Shown one piece after another: positions 1 to 5,597 of a DNA stretch of 7,242 bases. The position numbers and the translations under genes were made by a program. The number at the start of each line of letters is the position of its first letter. Position 1 is the first letter of the stretch. A model generated the notes under the pieces. It did not search any database, had not been told where the DNA came from, and saw only the letters and a program-made list of their open reading frames with translations. Origin of the DNA: Pseudomonadota bacterium (GTDB lineage: Bacteria; Pseudomonadota; Gammaproteobacteria; Competibacterales; Competibacteraceae); contig JAGTSD010000086.1 in assembly GCA_018262135.1 (NCBI GenBank), forward strand, positions 1 to 7,242. The letters are read 5' to 3'.

Positions 1-1
1 C

Positions 2-517
2 GCCTTGTGGGGACCGCTGCACGGCGGCGCCAACGTGGCGGTGATCGAGATGCTGGAGTTCATCCGCCAGTCCGGCATGAAGGTGTCCGAATACGTCGAA
101 CGGGTAAAGATGAAGGACACCAAGTTGCGGCTGATGGGCTTCGGCCACCGGGTCTACAAGAACTTCGACCCGCGTTCCAAGATTCTCAAGAAGGCAGCCG
201 ATGAAATGCTGGCGAAGCTGCACATCAATGATCCGCTGCTGGACATCGCGCTGCAAATGGAGGCAGCGGCCCTCAACGACCCGTACTTCATCGAGCGCAA
301 GCTCTATCCGAACGTGGACTTCTACAGCGGCATCATTTTGCGCGCGATGGGCATTCCGGTGAACATGTTCACGGTCATGTTCGCCATGGGCCGGATGCCG
401 GGCTGGATCGCCAACTGGAAGGAGATCCATGACAATCCCAAGTCGCGGATTTACCGGCCGCGGCAAATCTATACTGGCAACAACGTTTGCGATTACGTGC
501 CGATCGAGCAGCGCTGA
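2..517 (+). CDS. gltA: Citrate synthase (type II), C-terminal part, 5' end outside window
   Basis: Citrate synthase condenses oxaloacetate and acetyl-CoA to citrate, the entry step of the TCA cycle, in the cytoplasm. Only the last 171 codons are present; the reading frame is open to the left edge. All three catalytic residues of the family are visible: the His in GPLHGGAN (nt 20-22, equivalent to E. coli His264), the His in [14 protein letters not shown] (nt 146-148, His305) and the Asp in [10 protein letters not shown] (nt 317-319, Asp362). The spacing between the second and third residues is the same as in the E. coli enzyme. The end carries the typical RPRQIYTG segment found near the C-terminus of hexameric bacterial enzymes. 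The TGA stop is followed within 20 nt by a strong terminator, so gltA is the last gene of its transcript. Family assignment is very secure; the gene looks intact as far as it can be seen. Confidence 0.97.
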   Translation, partial: ALWGPLHGGANVAVIEMLEFIRQSGMKVSEYVERVKMKDTKLRLMGFGHRVYKNFDPRSKILKKAADEMLAKLHINDPLLDIALQMEAAALNDPYFIERKLYPNVDFYSGIILRAMGIPVNMFTVMFAMGRMPGWIANWKEIHDNPKSRIYRPRQIYTGNNVCDYVPIEQR

Positions 518-535
518 AACCGCTGTCGCTCACAC

Positions 536-574
536 AAAAATCTCCCTCCCCCACAAGGGGCGAGGGGATTTTTT
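536..574. terminator. Bidirectional intrinsic terminator between convergent genes
   Basis: Two 17-nt arms (536-552 and 557-573) pair around an ACAA loop with one G-U pair and one C-C mismatch. The outer part of the stem is A-rich on the left and T-rich on the right, so either strand gives a G/C-rich stem followed by a U tract. It lies 18 nt after the gltA stop and 7 nt after the stop of the convergent minus-strand gene, so it most likely ends both transcripts. The core (CCCTCCCCC-ACAA-GGGGCGAGGGG) resembles the C/G-rich hairpin repeats scattered between genes in many proteobacterial genomes; that link is inference. Confidence 0.88.
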
Positions 575-580
575 GTCTTT

Positions 581-1009
581 TTACCCACATACCCAATCCG
601 TCACCAGCACTGCATCATTGCCGGATGATCCCGCGGGGGGACCCTGGATGACCGGCAGGGCCGTCGGCATCACAGCCACTTCGTTGGAAAAAGCACTTTC
701 AATCGTTCTCGTGGTGTCATAGGCGGTAACGGCAAAGCAATACATCGCGTCATCCGCAAGGCCATGGACGGTGAACGTAGTCTGGTTGCCAACATCAATG
801 ACCGTTGTATAGTTTCTGTGGGCTGTTCCGTAGTAAATACTATAACCGCCCAGGACAGGCTCGGAATTGGCGTCCCAGGCGAAGGTAACCTCCCGGGCCG
901 AAACGCCAGGGGTATGGAACAGCAACATCAGGCTTAAGGTCGCCAGCCAGCGTGAAACGCCGACTGGGGTGGGACATTTCGTAATACCACCAGGGGTGAC
1001 CCATTTCAT
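581..1009 (-). CDS. Small secreted fibronectin type III domain protein
   Basis: The 142-residue product has an N-terminal hydrophobic stretch (residues about 20-33) and a likely signal peptidase I site after GVSA (residue 38), so it is probably exported. Residues about 39-115 fit one fibronectin type III fold: it opens with VTFAWDAN, continues with GGYSIYYGT and closes with YCFAVTAYD and SNEVAV. Such domains bind proteins or glycans; no catalytic motif is seen. The tail (116-142) is low-complexity. ATG at 1009 is chosen because GGAG lies 9 nt upstream; an in-frame TTG at 1045 is a weaker alternative. The n-region before the hydrophobic core is unusually long, and its codons overlap two direct repeats (966-1014), so the 5' end may derive from a mobile-element remnant. 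Base composition is lower in GC than the neighbouring genes. The specific partner is unknown. Confidence 0.72.
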   Translation of the reverse strand: MKWVTPGGITKCPTPVGVSRWLATLSLMLLFHTPGVSAREVTFAWDANSEPVLGGYSIYYGTAHRNYTTVIDVGNQTTFTVHGLADDAMYCFAVTAYDTTRTIESAFSNEVAVMPTALPVIQGPPAGSSGNDAVLVTDWVCG

Positions 1010-1014
1010 AGCGC
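966..1014. repeat. Two imperfect direct repeats, possible insertion-sequence end remnant
   Basis: Two 22-nt units start at 966 and 993 (27-nt period). They share GGGGTG at the left and CATTTC-x-TA in the middle, with 16 of 22 positions identical. They overlap the first codons of the fibronectin-type gene, including its proposed start codon. Multiple short direct repeats of this kind are typical of transposase-binding ends in some insertion sequence families (IS21 is one example), but no transposase gene is present, so the origin is inference. Confidence 0.45.
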
Positions 1015-1050
1015 ATGACTCCGGACAGCGGGCAAGTGCTGTCAAAGCCG

Positions 1051-1085
1051 ACTTGAACGACTTGAACGACTTGAACGACTTGAAG
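1051..1085. repeat. Tandem 9-bp repeat (ACTTGAACG), 3 full copies plus a partial
   Basis: Perfect units lie at 1051-1059, 1060-1068 and 1069-1077, followed by ACTTGAA at 1078-1084. The array lies between the divergent fibronectin-type and desulfurase-type genes. Each unit contains TTGAAC, a 4-of-6 match to the sigma-70 -35 box. Arrays of this kind can change copy number by replication slippage; a 9-bp unit keeps the reading frame but shifts promoter spacing. Confidence 0.85.
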
Positions 1086-1091
1086 TATATC
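1062..1091 (+). promoter_or_regulatory. Candidate sigma-70 promoter built on the tandem repeat
   Basis: TTGAAC (1062-1067) is followed after 18 nt by TATATC (1086-1091), each matching the sigma-70 consensus at 4 of 6 positions. It would start transcription near 1098, about 75 nt before the preferred start of the desulfurase-type gene. The match is modest and rests on sequence alone. Confidence 0.3.
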
Positions 1092-1173
1092 CTTTAGCCA
1101 GTGCGTGACAATCAATCCAGAATCAGGGGGAATGGACCATGCTGGCGATGATCGCGGTCACTGGAGCTTATCC

Positions 1174-2685
1174 ATGTCCCCTTACCCTGTCTGTCACAGT
1201 CATCAAACCGACCCTCCCCGCCTGGCATTCATCGGCCTCGATACCTGCTACCCTCGTGCGGACGGTCGGGCAACTCGCCGCCACTATCTCGACTCCGCCG
1301 CCTCGACCCTGGCGCTGCGCTGCGCCCGTCAGGTTACCGACGAGTTGCTGCGTCATTACGCCAACACCCACAGCGAGCTGCACTTTTCCGCCCGGATCGC
1401 CAGTCACGCCCATGATTGGGCACACGGACAGGCACTGAAGTTCATCCGCGCCGACCCTGATCGCTACACGGGGTTTTTCGCCGGCAGCGGCTGCACGGCC
1501 CCCCTTAACCGGCTGGCGCGGGTTTTGACAGCGCGGCGACCGGAACGGGACGTCGTCCTGATCTCGCTGCTGGAGCATCACGCCAACGATCTGCCGCACC
1601 GCAAGCACGCCAAAACCGTCGTCCATATCCCGCTGACGGGCAGGGCGCCGGGCCTGGGCGCGATCAATCTCGGGGTATTACAACAGTTGCTGGACCAATA
1701 TCGCGGCCGGGTCAACTACATTGCGGTGTCGGCGGCCAGCAATGTCACCGGCATCATCAATCCGGTGCATGATGTCGCCGAACTGGCCCACGCCCATGGC
1801 GCCTGGGTGATCGTGGACGCCTCGCAGTTTCTGGCCCACGCGCCGCTACCGGTCAGCGACACGGGAACTGTGGAACGGGAGTTGGACGCGGTGGTGTTCT
1901 CTGGCCACAAGCTGTACGCGCCGGGGTCGCCGGGCGCAGCGGTAGTGCGGCGTGCGCTGCTGGACGCTTGCGAACCGGACGAAGTCGGCGGCGGCATGGT
2001 GGAGGACGTCAGTCTGAGCGGCTATCAGGTCACCGCGCGCTTCCCCGACCGGGAGGAAGCGGGCACCCCCAACATCCTGGGCGCGGTGCAACTCGGCGCG
2101 GCGCTGAACGTGCTGCAACGGATCGGCATGGAACAGATTCATACCGCCGAACAGCAACAGCTTCGGTCCCTGCTCGCCAGACTCGCCGCCATTCCCGGGG
2201 TGCGGATTTACGGCAATCCCGACATCGAGCGCACGCCGCGTCTGGGCGTGGTCTCCTTCAACCTGGCTGGACTGGAGCATGGGCTGGTCGCCGCCGTGCT
2301 GAACGACTACCACAACGTCGCGGTTCGCAACGGCTGCTTCTGCGCTCATCCCTACGTCCGCGAGTTGCTGAAGCCGGAACTGTGGGCCTTGGAGTTCGAC
2401 CCCGATGCCGGGGATGCCGAAGCGCTGATTCAACCCTGGCGGGGCATGGTACGGGCCAGCCTGGGGTTGTACACCACCGATGAAGACATCGAGGCGCTGC
2501 TGGCCGGGATTCGCGATCTGCTGGCCCGGCCGGATCATTACCGCGCCCTGTACCAGGCCGATACCGAGGGGAATTTCCACCATCGGACCTTCCTCGCCCC
2601 GGCTGAAGCGCTGTTTGACCCCGAGGCGGCGCTCGACCGGGCGCTGGCAGGATCACGCACTTCGGATGACGTATTTGTGTTATAG
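1174..2685 (+). CDS. PLP-dependent class V aminotransferase, SufS/cysteine desulfurase-like
   Basis: Fold type I PLP enzyme of the cysteine desulfurase group, expected to remove sulfur from cysteine and hold it as a persulfide; the acceptor is unknown. ATG 1174 is preferred because GGAG lies 7 nt upstream; GTG 1105 would add 23 residues without a good ribosome site. In the 503-residue product: EHHAN (134-138) supplies the His that stacks on PLP, VIVDAS (Asp215) holds the pyridine nitrogen, SGHK (Lys246) forms the Schiff base, AGTPN (296-300) binds phosphate, RNGCFCAHP (385-393) carries the nucleophile-position Cys390, and MVRASLGLYTT (425-435) has the substrate-carboxylate Arg427. SufS has HHC where this protein has CFC; the GCFC form resembles molybdenum cofactor sulfurases. 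There is an N-terminal extension of about 35 residues and a C-terminal tail of about 45 residues. No suf or isc genes are adjacent, so it is a stand-alone enzyme whose substrate cannot be read from context. Confidence 0.88.
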   Translation: MSPYPVCHSHQTDPPRLAFIGLDTCYPRADGRATRRHYLDSAASTLALRCARQVTDELLRHYANTHSELHFSARIASHAHDWAHGQALKFIRADPDRYTGFFAGSGCTAPLNRLARVLTARRPERDVVLISLLEHHANDLPHRKHAKTVVHIPLTGRAPGLGAINLGVLQQLLDQYRGRVNYIAVSAASNVTGIINPVHDVAELAHAHGAWVIVDASQFLAHAPLPVSDTGTVERELDAVVFSGHKLYAPGSPGAAVVRRALLDACEPDEVGGGMVEDVSLSGYQVTARFPDREEAGTPNILGAVQLGAALNVLQRIGMEQIHTAEQQQLRSLLARLAAIPGVRIYGNPDIERTPRLGVVSFNLAGLEHGLVAAVLNDYHNVAVRNGCFCAHPYVRELLKPELWALEFDPDAGDAEALIQPWRGMVRASLGLYTTDEDIEALLAGIRDLLARPDHYRALYQADTEGNFHHRTFLAPAEALFDPEAALDRALAGSRTSDDVFVL

Positions 2686-2686
2686 T
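2678..2686 (+). promoter_or_regulatory. Candidate extended -10 promoter for the stress cluster
   Basis: TGT followed by TATAGT gives an extended -10 element (TGnTATAAT-like, 5 of 6 in the hexamer). It overlaps the stop codon of the desulfurase-type gene. The -35 region (about 2658-2663, CACTTC) is poor, as is common for extended -10 promoters. A start near 2693 would give a leader of about 30 nt before the small lipoprotein gene. There is no terminator between the two genes, so read-through from upstream is also possible. Confidence 0.35.
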
Positions 2687-2699
2687 TAGCCCCGTCCAT

Positions 2700-2720
2700 C
2701 GGTAACGAGCGAAGTTATCG
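2700..2720 (+). promoter_or_regulatory. Hairpin over the ribosome site of the small lipoprotein gene
   Basis: CGGTAAC (2700-2706) pairs with GTTATCG (2714-2720) through seven pairs including one G-U, around the loop GAGCGAA. The purine-rich ribosome site (AGCGAAG) lies in the loop and the 3' arm, 2 nt before the ATG at 2723, so the structure could limit translation initiation. Stability is modest and no function is proven. Confidence 0.4.
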
Positions 2721-2722
2721 CC

Positions 2723-2857
2723 ATGCCCACCTCTCTGCGCAAGTTCATCGGCCTGTTGCTGATTTTCGCGGCTATCGGCGTTGCCTCCTGCCAGGCGCTG
2801 GTGGCGTCCTGTTCCACCACGGTCGCCCCGCCTGCCGCGCTGGCCCCGCGTAACTGA
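2723..2857 (+). CDS. Small predicted lipoprotein (44 aa)
   Basis: The reading frame encodes 44 residues with a classic lipoprotein signal: MPTSLRK, a hydrophobic core (residues 8-20), then VASC with the lipidated Cys at 23. A second VASC with Cys30 follows, so the processing site is ambiguous. The mature part is only 15-22 residues, rich in Ala, Pro, Ser and Thr (STTVAPPAALAP), with no recognisable domain. Third codon positions are strongly G/C, which supports real coding. The ribosome site GCGAAG lies 8 nt before the ATG. It ends 17 nt before the first possible xpaC start, so it probably opens the stress cluster. It resembles entericidin-type peptides only in size and lipidation, not in sequence. 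Function is unknown; a surface or inner-membrane role with XpaC and TelA is a guess from position. Confidence 0.65.
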   Translation: MPTSLRKFIGLLLIFAAIGVASCQALVASCSTTVAPPAALAPRN

Positions 2858-2874
2858 TCCCGGAATCCGCCGTC

Positions 2875-3792
2875 ATGGGCCGCCTTCTCGTGCTGGCCGG
2901 CGCTGTCCTGATCCCGCTGACCGCCCTGATTCTGCTGTTAAAACGGAGAATTCGCACCATGGCCGAACGCTACCAGCAAACCCCCGGCCGTTTTCCCTCG
3001 CCCAAGGGCATCCTGATGTTCCTGCTGCCGCTGCCGGTGCTGTTCGCCGCCGTCGCCGCATTGCCTGCGGGCAATCTGGGCGGCCTGCTCGGCAACGCTG
3101 CCGGCTACGGGCTGTTTCTGGCGGGCGCGCTGCTGCTGCGCCGCGGTCTCCTGTCAGAGGCCGAGTACGAACGGCGCAAGGTCGCCAAAGCACCCTGGCC
3201 GCTCAAAACCCTGGGCAGCGGGGTTGTCGCGCTCGCCACCAGCGTCACGGCGTATCTGGGCGCTGGTCAGCCGCTGGTGATGGCGGTTGCCTTTGGCCTG
3301 GCCGCCCTGCTCGGCTGCTATCTCACCTACGGTTTCGACCCGCACGCCGCCAAGCGTTTTAGCGACCGTGATGGCGTGGATGTCACCAACCGGGTACTGG
3401 AAGCGCTGGCGCAGGCGGAGCAAAGCATCGCCGTCATCGAACAGTCTACCCGCAACATCCGCAATGCCGAACTCAACAGCCGGCTGCGGCGTATCGTTGC
3501 GCTGGCCCGGCGGATTCTAACCATGCTGGAGGAAGATCCGCGTGATCTGCGCCGCGCCCGCAAATTCCTTAACGTCTATCTGGACGGCGCCAAACAGGTG
3601 ACCGAAGGTTACGCCAAGACGCATACGCGGGCGGTCTCGCCGGAACTGGAGGATAATTTCCGCCGGGTGCTGGCGACGATCGAGGAAGTCTTCCAGGAAC
3701 AGCAGCAGAAGCTGCTGGAAACCGATGTCACCGACCTCGACGTACAGATCGAGGTGCTGACCACCCAACTGAAACGGGAAGGGGTGATCTAA
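2875..3792 (+). CDS. XpaC-like membrane protein (5-bromo-4-chloroindolyl phosphate hydrolysis family)
   Basis: The product (305 residues from ATG 2875) fits the XpaC family, membrane proteins typically encoded beside TelA and associated with toxic-anion or envelope stress; the biochemical role is not established and the family name does not prove hydrolase activity. Hydrophobic segments lie at residues about 3-22, 46-64, 70-88, 113-130 and 133-152. The rest (about 165-305) is a helical, charged cytoplasmic domain with long coiled-coil-like stretches, including EQSIAVIEQSTRNIRNAELN and the C-terminal DLDVQIEVLTTQLK. There are two plausible starts: 2875, with weak GGA spacing but good coding bias across the extra codons, and 2959, with ACGGAGA about 9 nt upstream, which gives 277 residues and drops the first membrane segment. 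Downstream, telA is separated from it by a two-gene AT-rich module. Confidence 0.82.
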   Translation: MGRLLVLAGAVLIPLTALILLLKRRIRTMAERYQQTPGRFPSPKGILMFLLPLPVLFAAVAALPAGNLGGLLGNAAGYGLFLAGALLLRRGLLSEAEYERRKVAKAPWPLKTLGSGVVALATSVTAYLGAGQPLVMAVAFGLAALLGCYLTYGFDPHAAKRFSDRDGVDVTNRVLEALAQAEQSIAVIEQSTRNIRNAELNSRLRRIVALARRILTMLEEDPRDLRRARKFLNVYLDGAKQVTEGYAKTHTRAVSPELEDNFRRVLATIEEVFQEQQQKLLETDVTDLDVQIEVLTTQLKREGVI

Positions 3793-3815
3793 GCAACGGG
3801 AGCGATGACGATCAA

Positions 3816-4007
3816 ATGATTGAAAAGGTTGTCAAGATAATTCCGATGCGCCAACCCTCATCGGATTACGCCTATTGGCGTTCTCGGCCGGTTCGGGAAC
3901 GCATCGACGCCTTGGAAAGGCTGCGCGAACAGTATATTGAATTCAGGAAAGATGCTCACCCAGGACTTCAAAGAATTCTTAGAGTTGCTAAACAAAAATC
4001 AGGTTGA
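3816..4007 (+). CDS. Small protein paired with a nucleotidyltransferase (possible antitoxin)
   Basis: A 63-residue basic protein whose middle (DYAYWRSRPVRERIDALERL, residues 17-36) matches small proteins often encoded directly upstream of MNT/AbiEii-like nucleotidyltransferases; this recognition is from memory and no domain function can be assigned. No signal peptide or membrane segment is seen, so it is presumably cytoplasmic. The gene starts 23 nt after the xpaC stop, with GGGAG 13 nt upstream, a long spacing. Its last 56 nt overlap the downstream nucleotidyltransferase gene in a different frame, a layout that usually gives translational coupling. The codons are more AT-rich than in the flanking genes. 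An antitoxin or partner-protein role is inference from the pairing alone. Confidence 0.68.
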   Translation: MIEKVVKIIPMRQPSSDYAYWRSRPVRERIDALERLREQYIEFRKDAHPGLQRILRVAKQKSG

Positions 4008-4404
4008 ATATCTGATTGTTGGCGGTTATGCGGTCGCGATGCACGGCTATCCCCGCTATACGGGCGACCTGGATATCTGGATCAATGCCAATCGAGAAAC
4101 CGCCGCTAAAATGATCAAGGTTCTCGATGAATTTGGCTTTGGTTCCCTGGGGTTGCGACAGACGGACTTCATGGAGTCGGGAAATGTGATTCAAATGGGT
4201 TATCCACCCTTTCGCATCGATATCCTGACCAGAGCGGATGGCGTTGATTTTGCTGACTGCTATCGAAACCGGGTTATTGTCGAACATGATGGAGTGATCA
4301 TGCCGATCATAAATATCAATGACTTGCAAAAGAATAAAGCGGCAACCGGAAGGCCAAAAGATCTTGAAGATTTGAGAAACCTGAATGATACGGCGCCCGA
4401 CTGA
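3952..4404 (+). CDS. MNT/AbiEii-like nucleotidyltransferase
   Basis: A 150-residue cytoplasmic protein of the polymerase-beta-type nucleotidyltransferase fold. The signature is clear: LIVGGYAVAMHG (GG at 24-25) followed by TGDLDIWI with the metal-binding Asp39 and Asp41, and a third acidic residue, Asp90, in FRIDIL. The C-terminal NKAATGRPKDLEDLRNL is typical of the AbiEii/DUF6036 group, in which such enzymes modify targets, often tRNA or a partner protein, in toxin-antitoxin or phage-defence systems. ATG 3952 is preferred over an in-frame TTG at 3937 because MLTQDFKEFL is the usual family N-terminus; AGGAAAG sits just upstream, rather close. The gene overlaps the small upstream gene by 56 nt and lies 25 nt before telA. 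GC content is visibly below the neighbours (one 60-nt stretch is 42 percent), a sign of transfer. Whether it is toxic, and its substrate, cannot be read from the sequence. Confidence 0.85.
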   Translation: MLTQDFKEFLELLNKNQVEYLIVGGYAVAMHGYPRYTGDLDIWINANRETAAKMIKVLDEFGFGSLGLRQTDFMESGNVIQMGYPPFRIDILTRADGVDFADCYRNRVIVEHDGVIMPIININDLQKNKAATGRPKDLEDLRNLNDTAPD

Positions 4405-4429
4405 AACTACCCCAGGAGTCCAAACTCTC

Positions 4430-5596
4430 ATGTCCACGCTACCTTCCGCCCCAACCGCCACCACCACCCTGCCGGCGCTGCCCGAGGTGTTCGCCGCCGC
4501 CCTGCCCCAAGTCCAGCAGGACCTGGCCGCTCGCGCTCCGGCGCCGGCGCAGGATCAGCAGCAGGTCACGGCGCTGGCGGCGCAGCTCGACCTGCGCGAC
4601 AGCAACTCCATCATCTTCTTCGGCAGCAAGGCTCAGGAACAGCTCACCACCATTTCCGACAAGATGCTGGAAGGCGTGCGCAACAAGGACACGGGCCCCG
4701 CCGGTTCGGCGCTGAACGAAATGGTCGCCGTGCTGCGCGGTTTCGACCTCGACGAACTGGACCCCAACAAGAAACCCGGCTTTTTCGCCCGGCTCTTCAA
4801 CAAGGCCAAGCCGCTGGTCAAGATCGTCCAGCAGTACGAGACCGTGCGGAATCAGATCGACGACATCAGCGACGCCCTGGAGAAGCATAAGACCCAGTTG
4901 CTCACCGACATCGCCGGCCTGGACCGGTTGTATACCGCCAATCTCGACTACTTCCACACCCTGGAACTGTACATCGCGGCTGGCGAAGCCAAGCTGCAAA
5001 AAGTGGATACCGAAGAGTTGCCGGCGCTGGAACGGGAGGTCACGACCAGCGAGGACATGGTCAAGGCGCAAACCCTGCGCGACCTGCGCGCCAGCCGCGA
5101 TGACCTGGAGCGGCGCGTCCACGACCTCAAGCTGACCCGGCAGGTCACCATGCAAAGCCTGCCCAGCATCCGGCTGGTGCAGGAGAACGACAAGGGCCTG
5201 ATCACCAAGATCAATTCGACCCTGGTCAACACCGTGCCGCTGTGGCGGCAACAACTGGCCCAGGCGATTACGATTTACCGTTCCGGCGAGGCCGCCAAAA
5301 CCGTCAAGGCCGCCACCGATCTCACCAACCAACTGCTGGAAGCTAACGCGGACAATCTCCGGCAGGCCAACGCCCAGACTCGCGCCCAGATCGAACGCGG
5401 CGTGTTCGACATCGAAACGGTGAAGAAGGCCAACCAGACTCTGATCGCCACCATCGAGGACAGCCTGCGCATCGCCGACGAAGGCCGCCGCCGCCGCCAG
5501 GAAGCCACCGTGCAACTGGAGGCGTGCGAAACGGAATTGCGCCAGGCGCTGGCGTCTTCCCAGGCGCGAACCCGCCAACCCACCGGAGGGCGCTGA
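4430..5596 (+). CDS. telA: TelA-family toxic anion resistance protein
   Basis: The 388-residue product is a TelA-family (PF05816-type) protein, named after plasmid tellurite resistance and paired with XpaC in many bacteria; its molecular action is unknown. It is soluble, highly charged and almost entirely helical. An Ala/Pro-rich N-terminus (1-45) precedes the conserved core, which includes GFFARLFNKAKPLVKIVQQY (117-136), KVDTEELPALEREV (191-204) and MQSLPSIRLVQENDKGLITK (241-260) followed by LVNTVPLW. Long coiled-coil segments run through 140-235 and 290-375. ATG 4430 is chosen since AGGAG lies 11 nt upstream; an in-frame start at 4385 would overlap the nucleotidyltransferase gene. The stop is one base before the next gene's ATG, so the SPFH gene is very likely co-transcribed and coupled. 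No missing core segment is apparent. Confidence 0.9.
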   Translation: MSTLPSAPTATTTLPALPEVFAAALPQVQQDLAARAPAPAQDQQQVTALAAQLDLRDSNSIIFFGSKAQEQLTTISDKMLEGVRNKDTGPAGSALNEMVAVLRGFDLDELDPNKKPGFFARLFNKAKPLVKIVQQYETVRNQIDDISDALEKHKTQLLTDIAGLDRLYTANLDYFHTLELYIAAGEAKLQKVDTEELPALEREVTTSEDMVKAQTLRDLRASRDDLERRVHDLKLTRQVTMQSLPSIRLVQENDKGLITKINSTLVNTVPLWRQQLAQAITIYRSGEAAKTVKAATDLTNQLLEANADNLRQANAQTRAQIERGVFDIETVKKANQTLIATIEDSLRIADEGRRRRQEATVQLEACETELRQALASSQARTRQPTGGR

Positions 5597-5597
5597 C

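Noticed and set aside
1051..1085. Possible CRISPR array
   Set aside because: The units are 9 bp and directly abutting with no spacers, so this is a simple tandem repeat.
840..1115. Minus-strand frame of 91 codons covering the tandem repeat (repeated Val-Gln-Val)
   Set aside because: It overlaps the better supported fibronectin-type gene in another frame, and its repeat residues simply reflect the 9-bp array.
1846..2583. Open frame (245 codons) antisense to the desulfurase-type gene
   Set aside because: The plus-strand gene has all catalytic motifs; the antisense frame has no recognisable feature.
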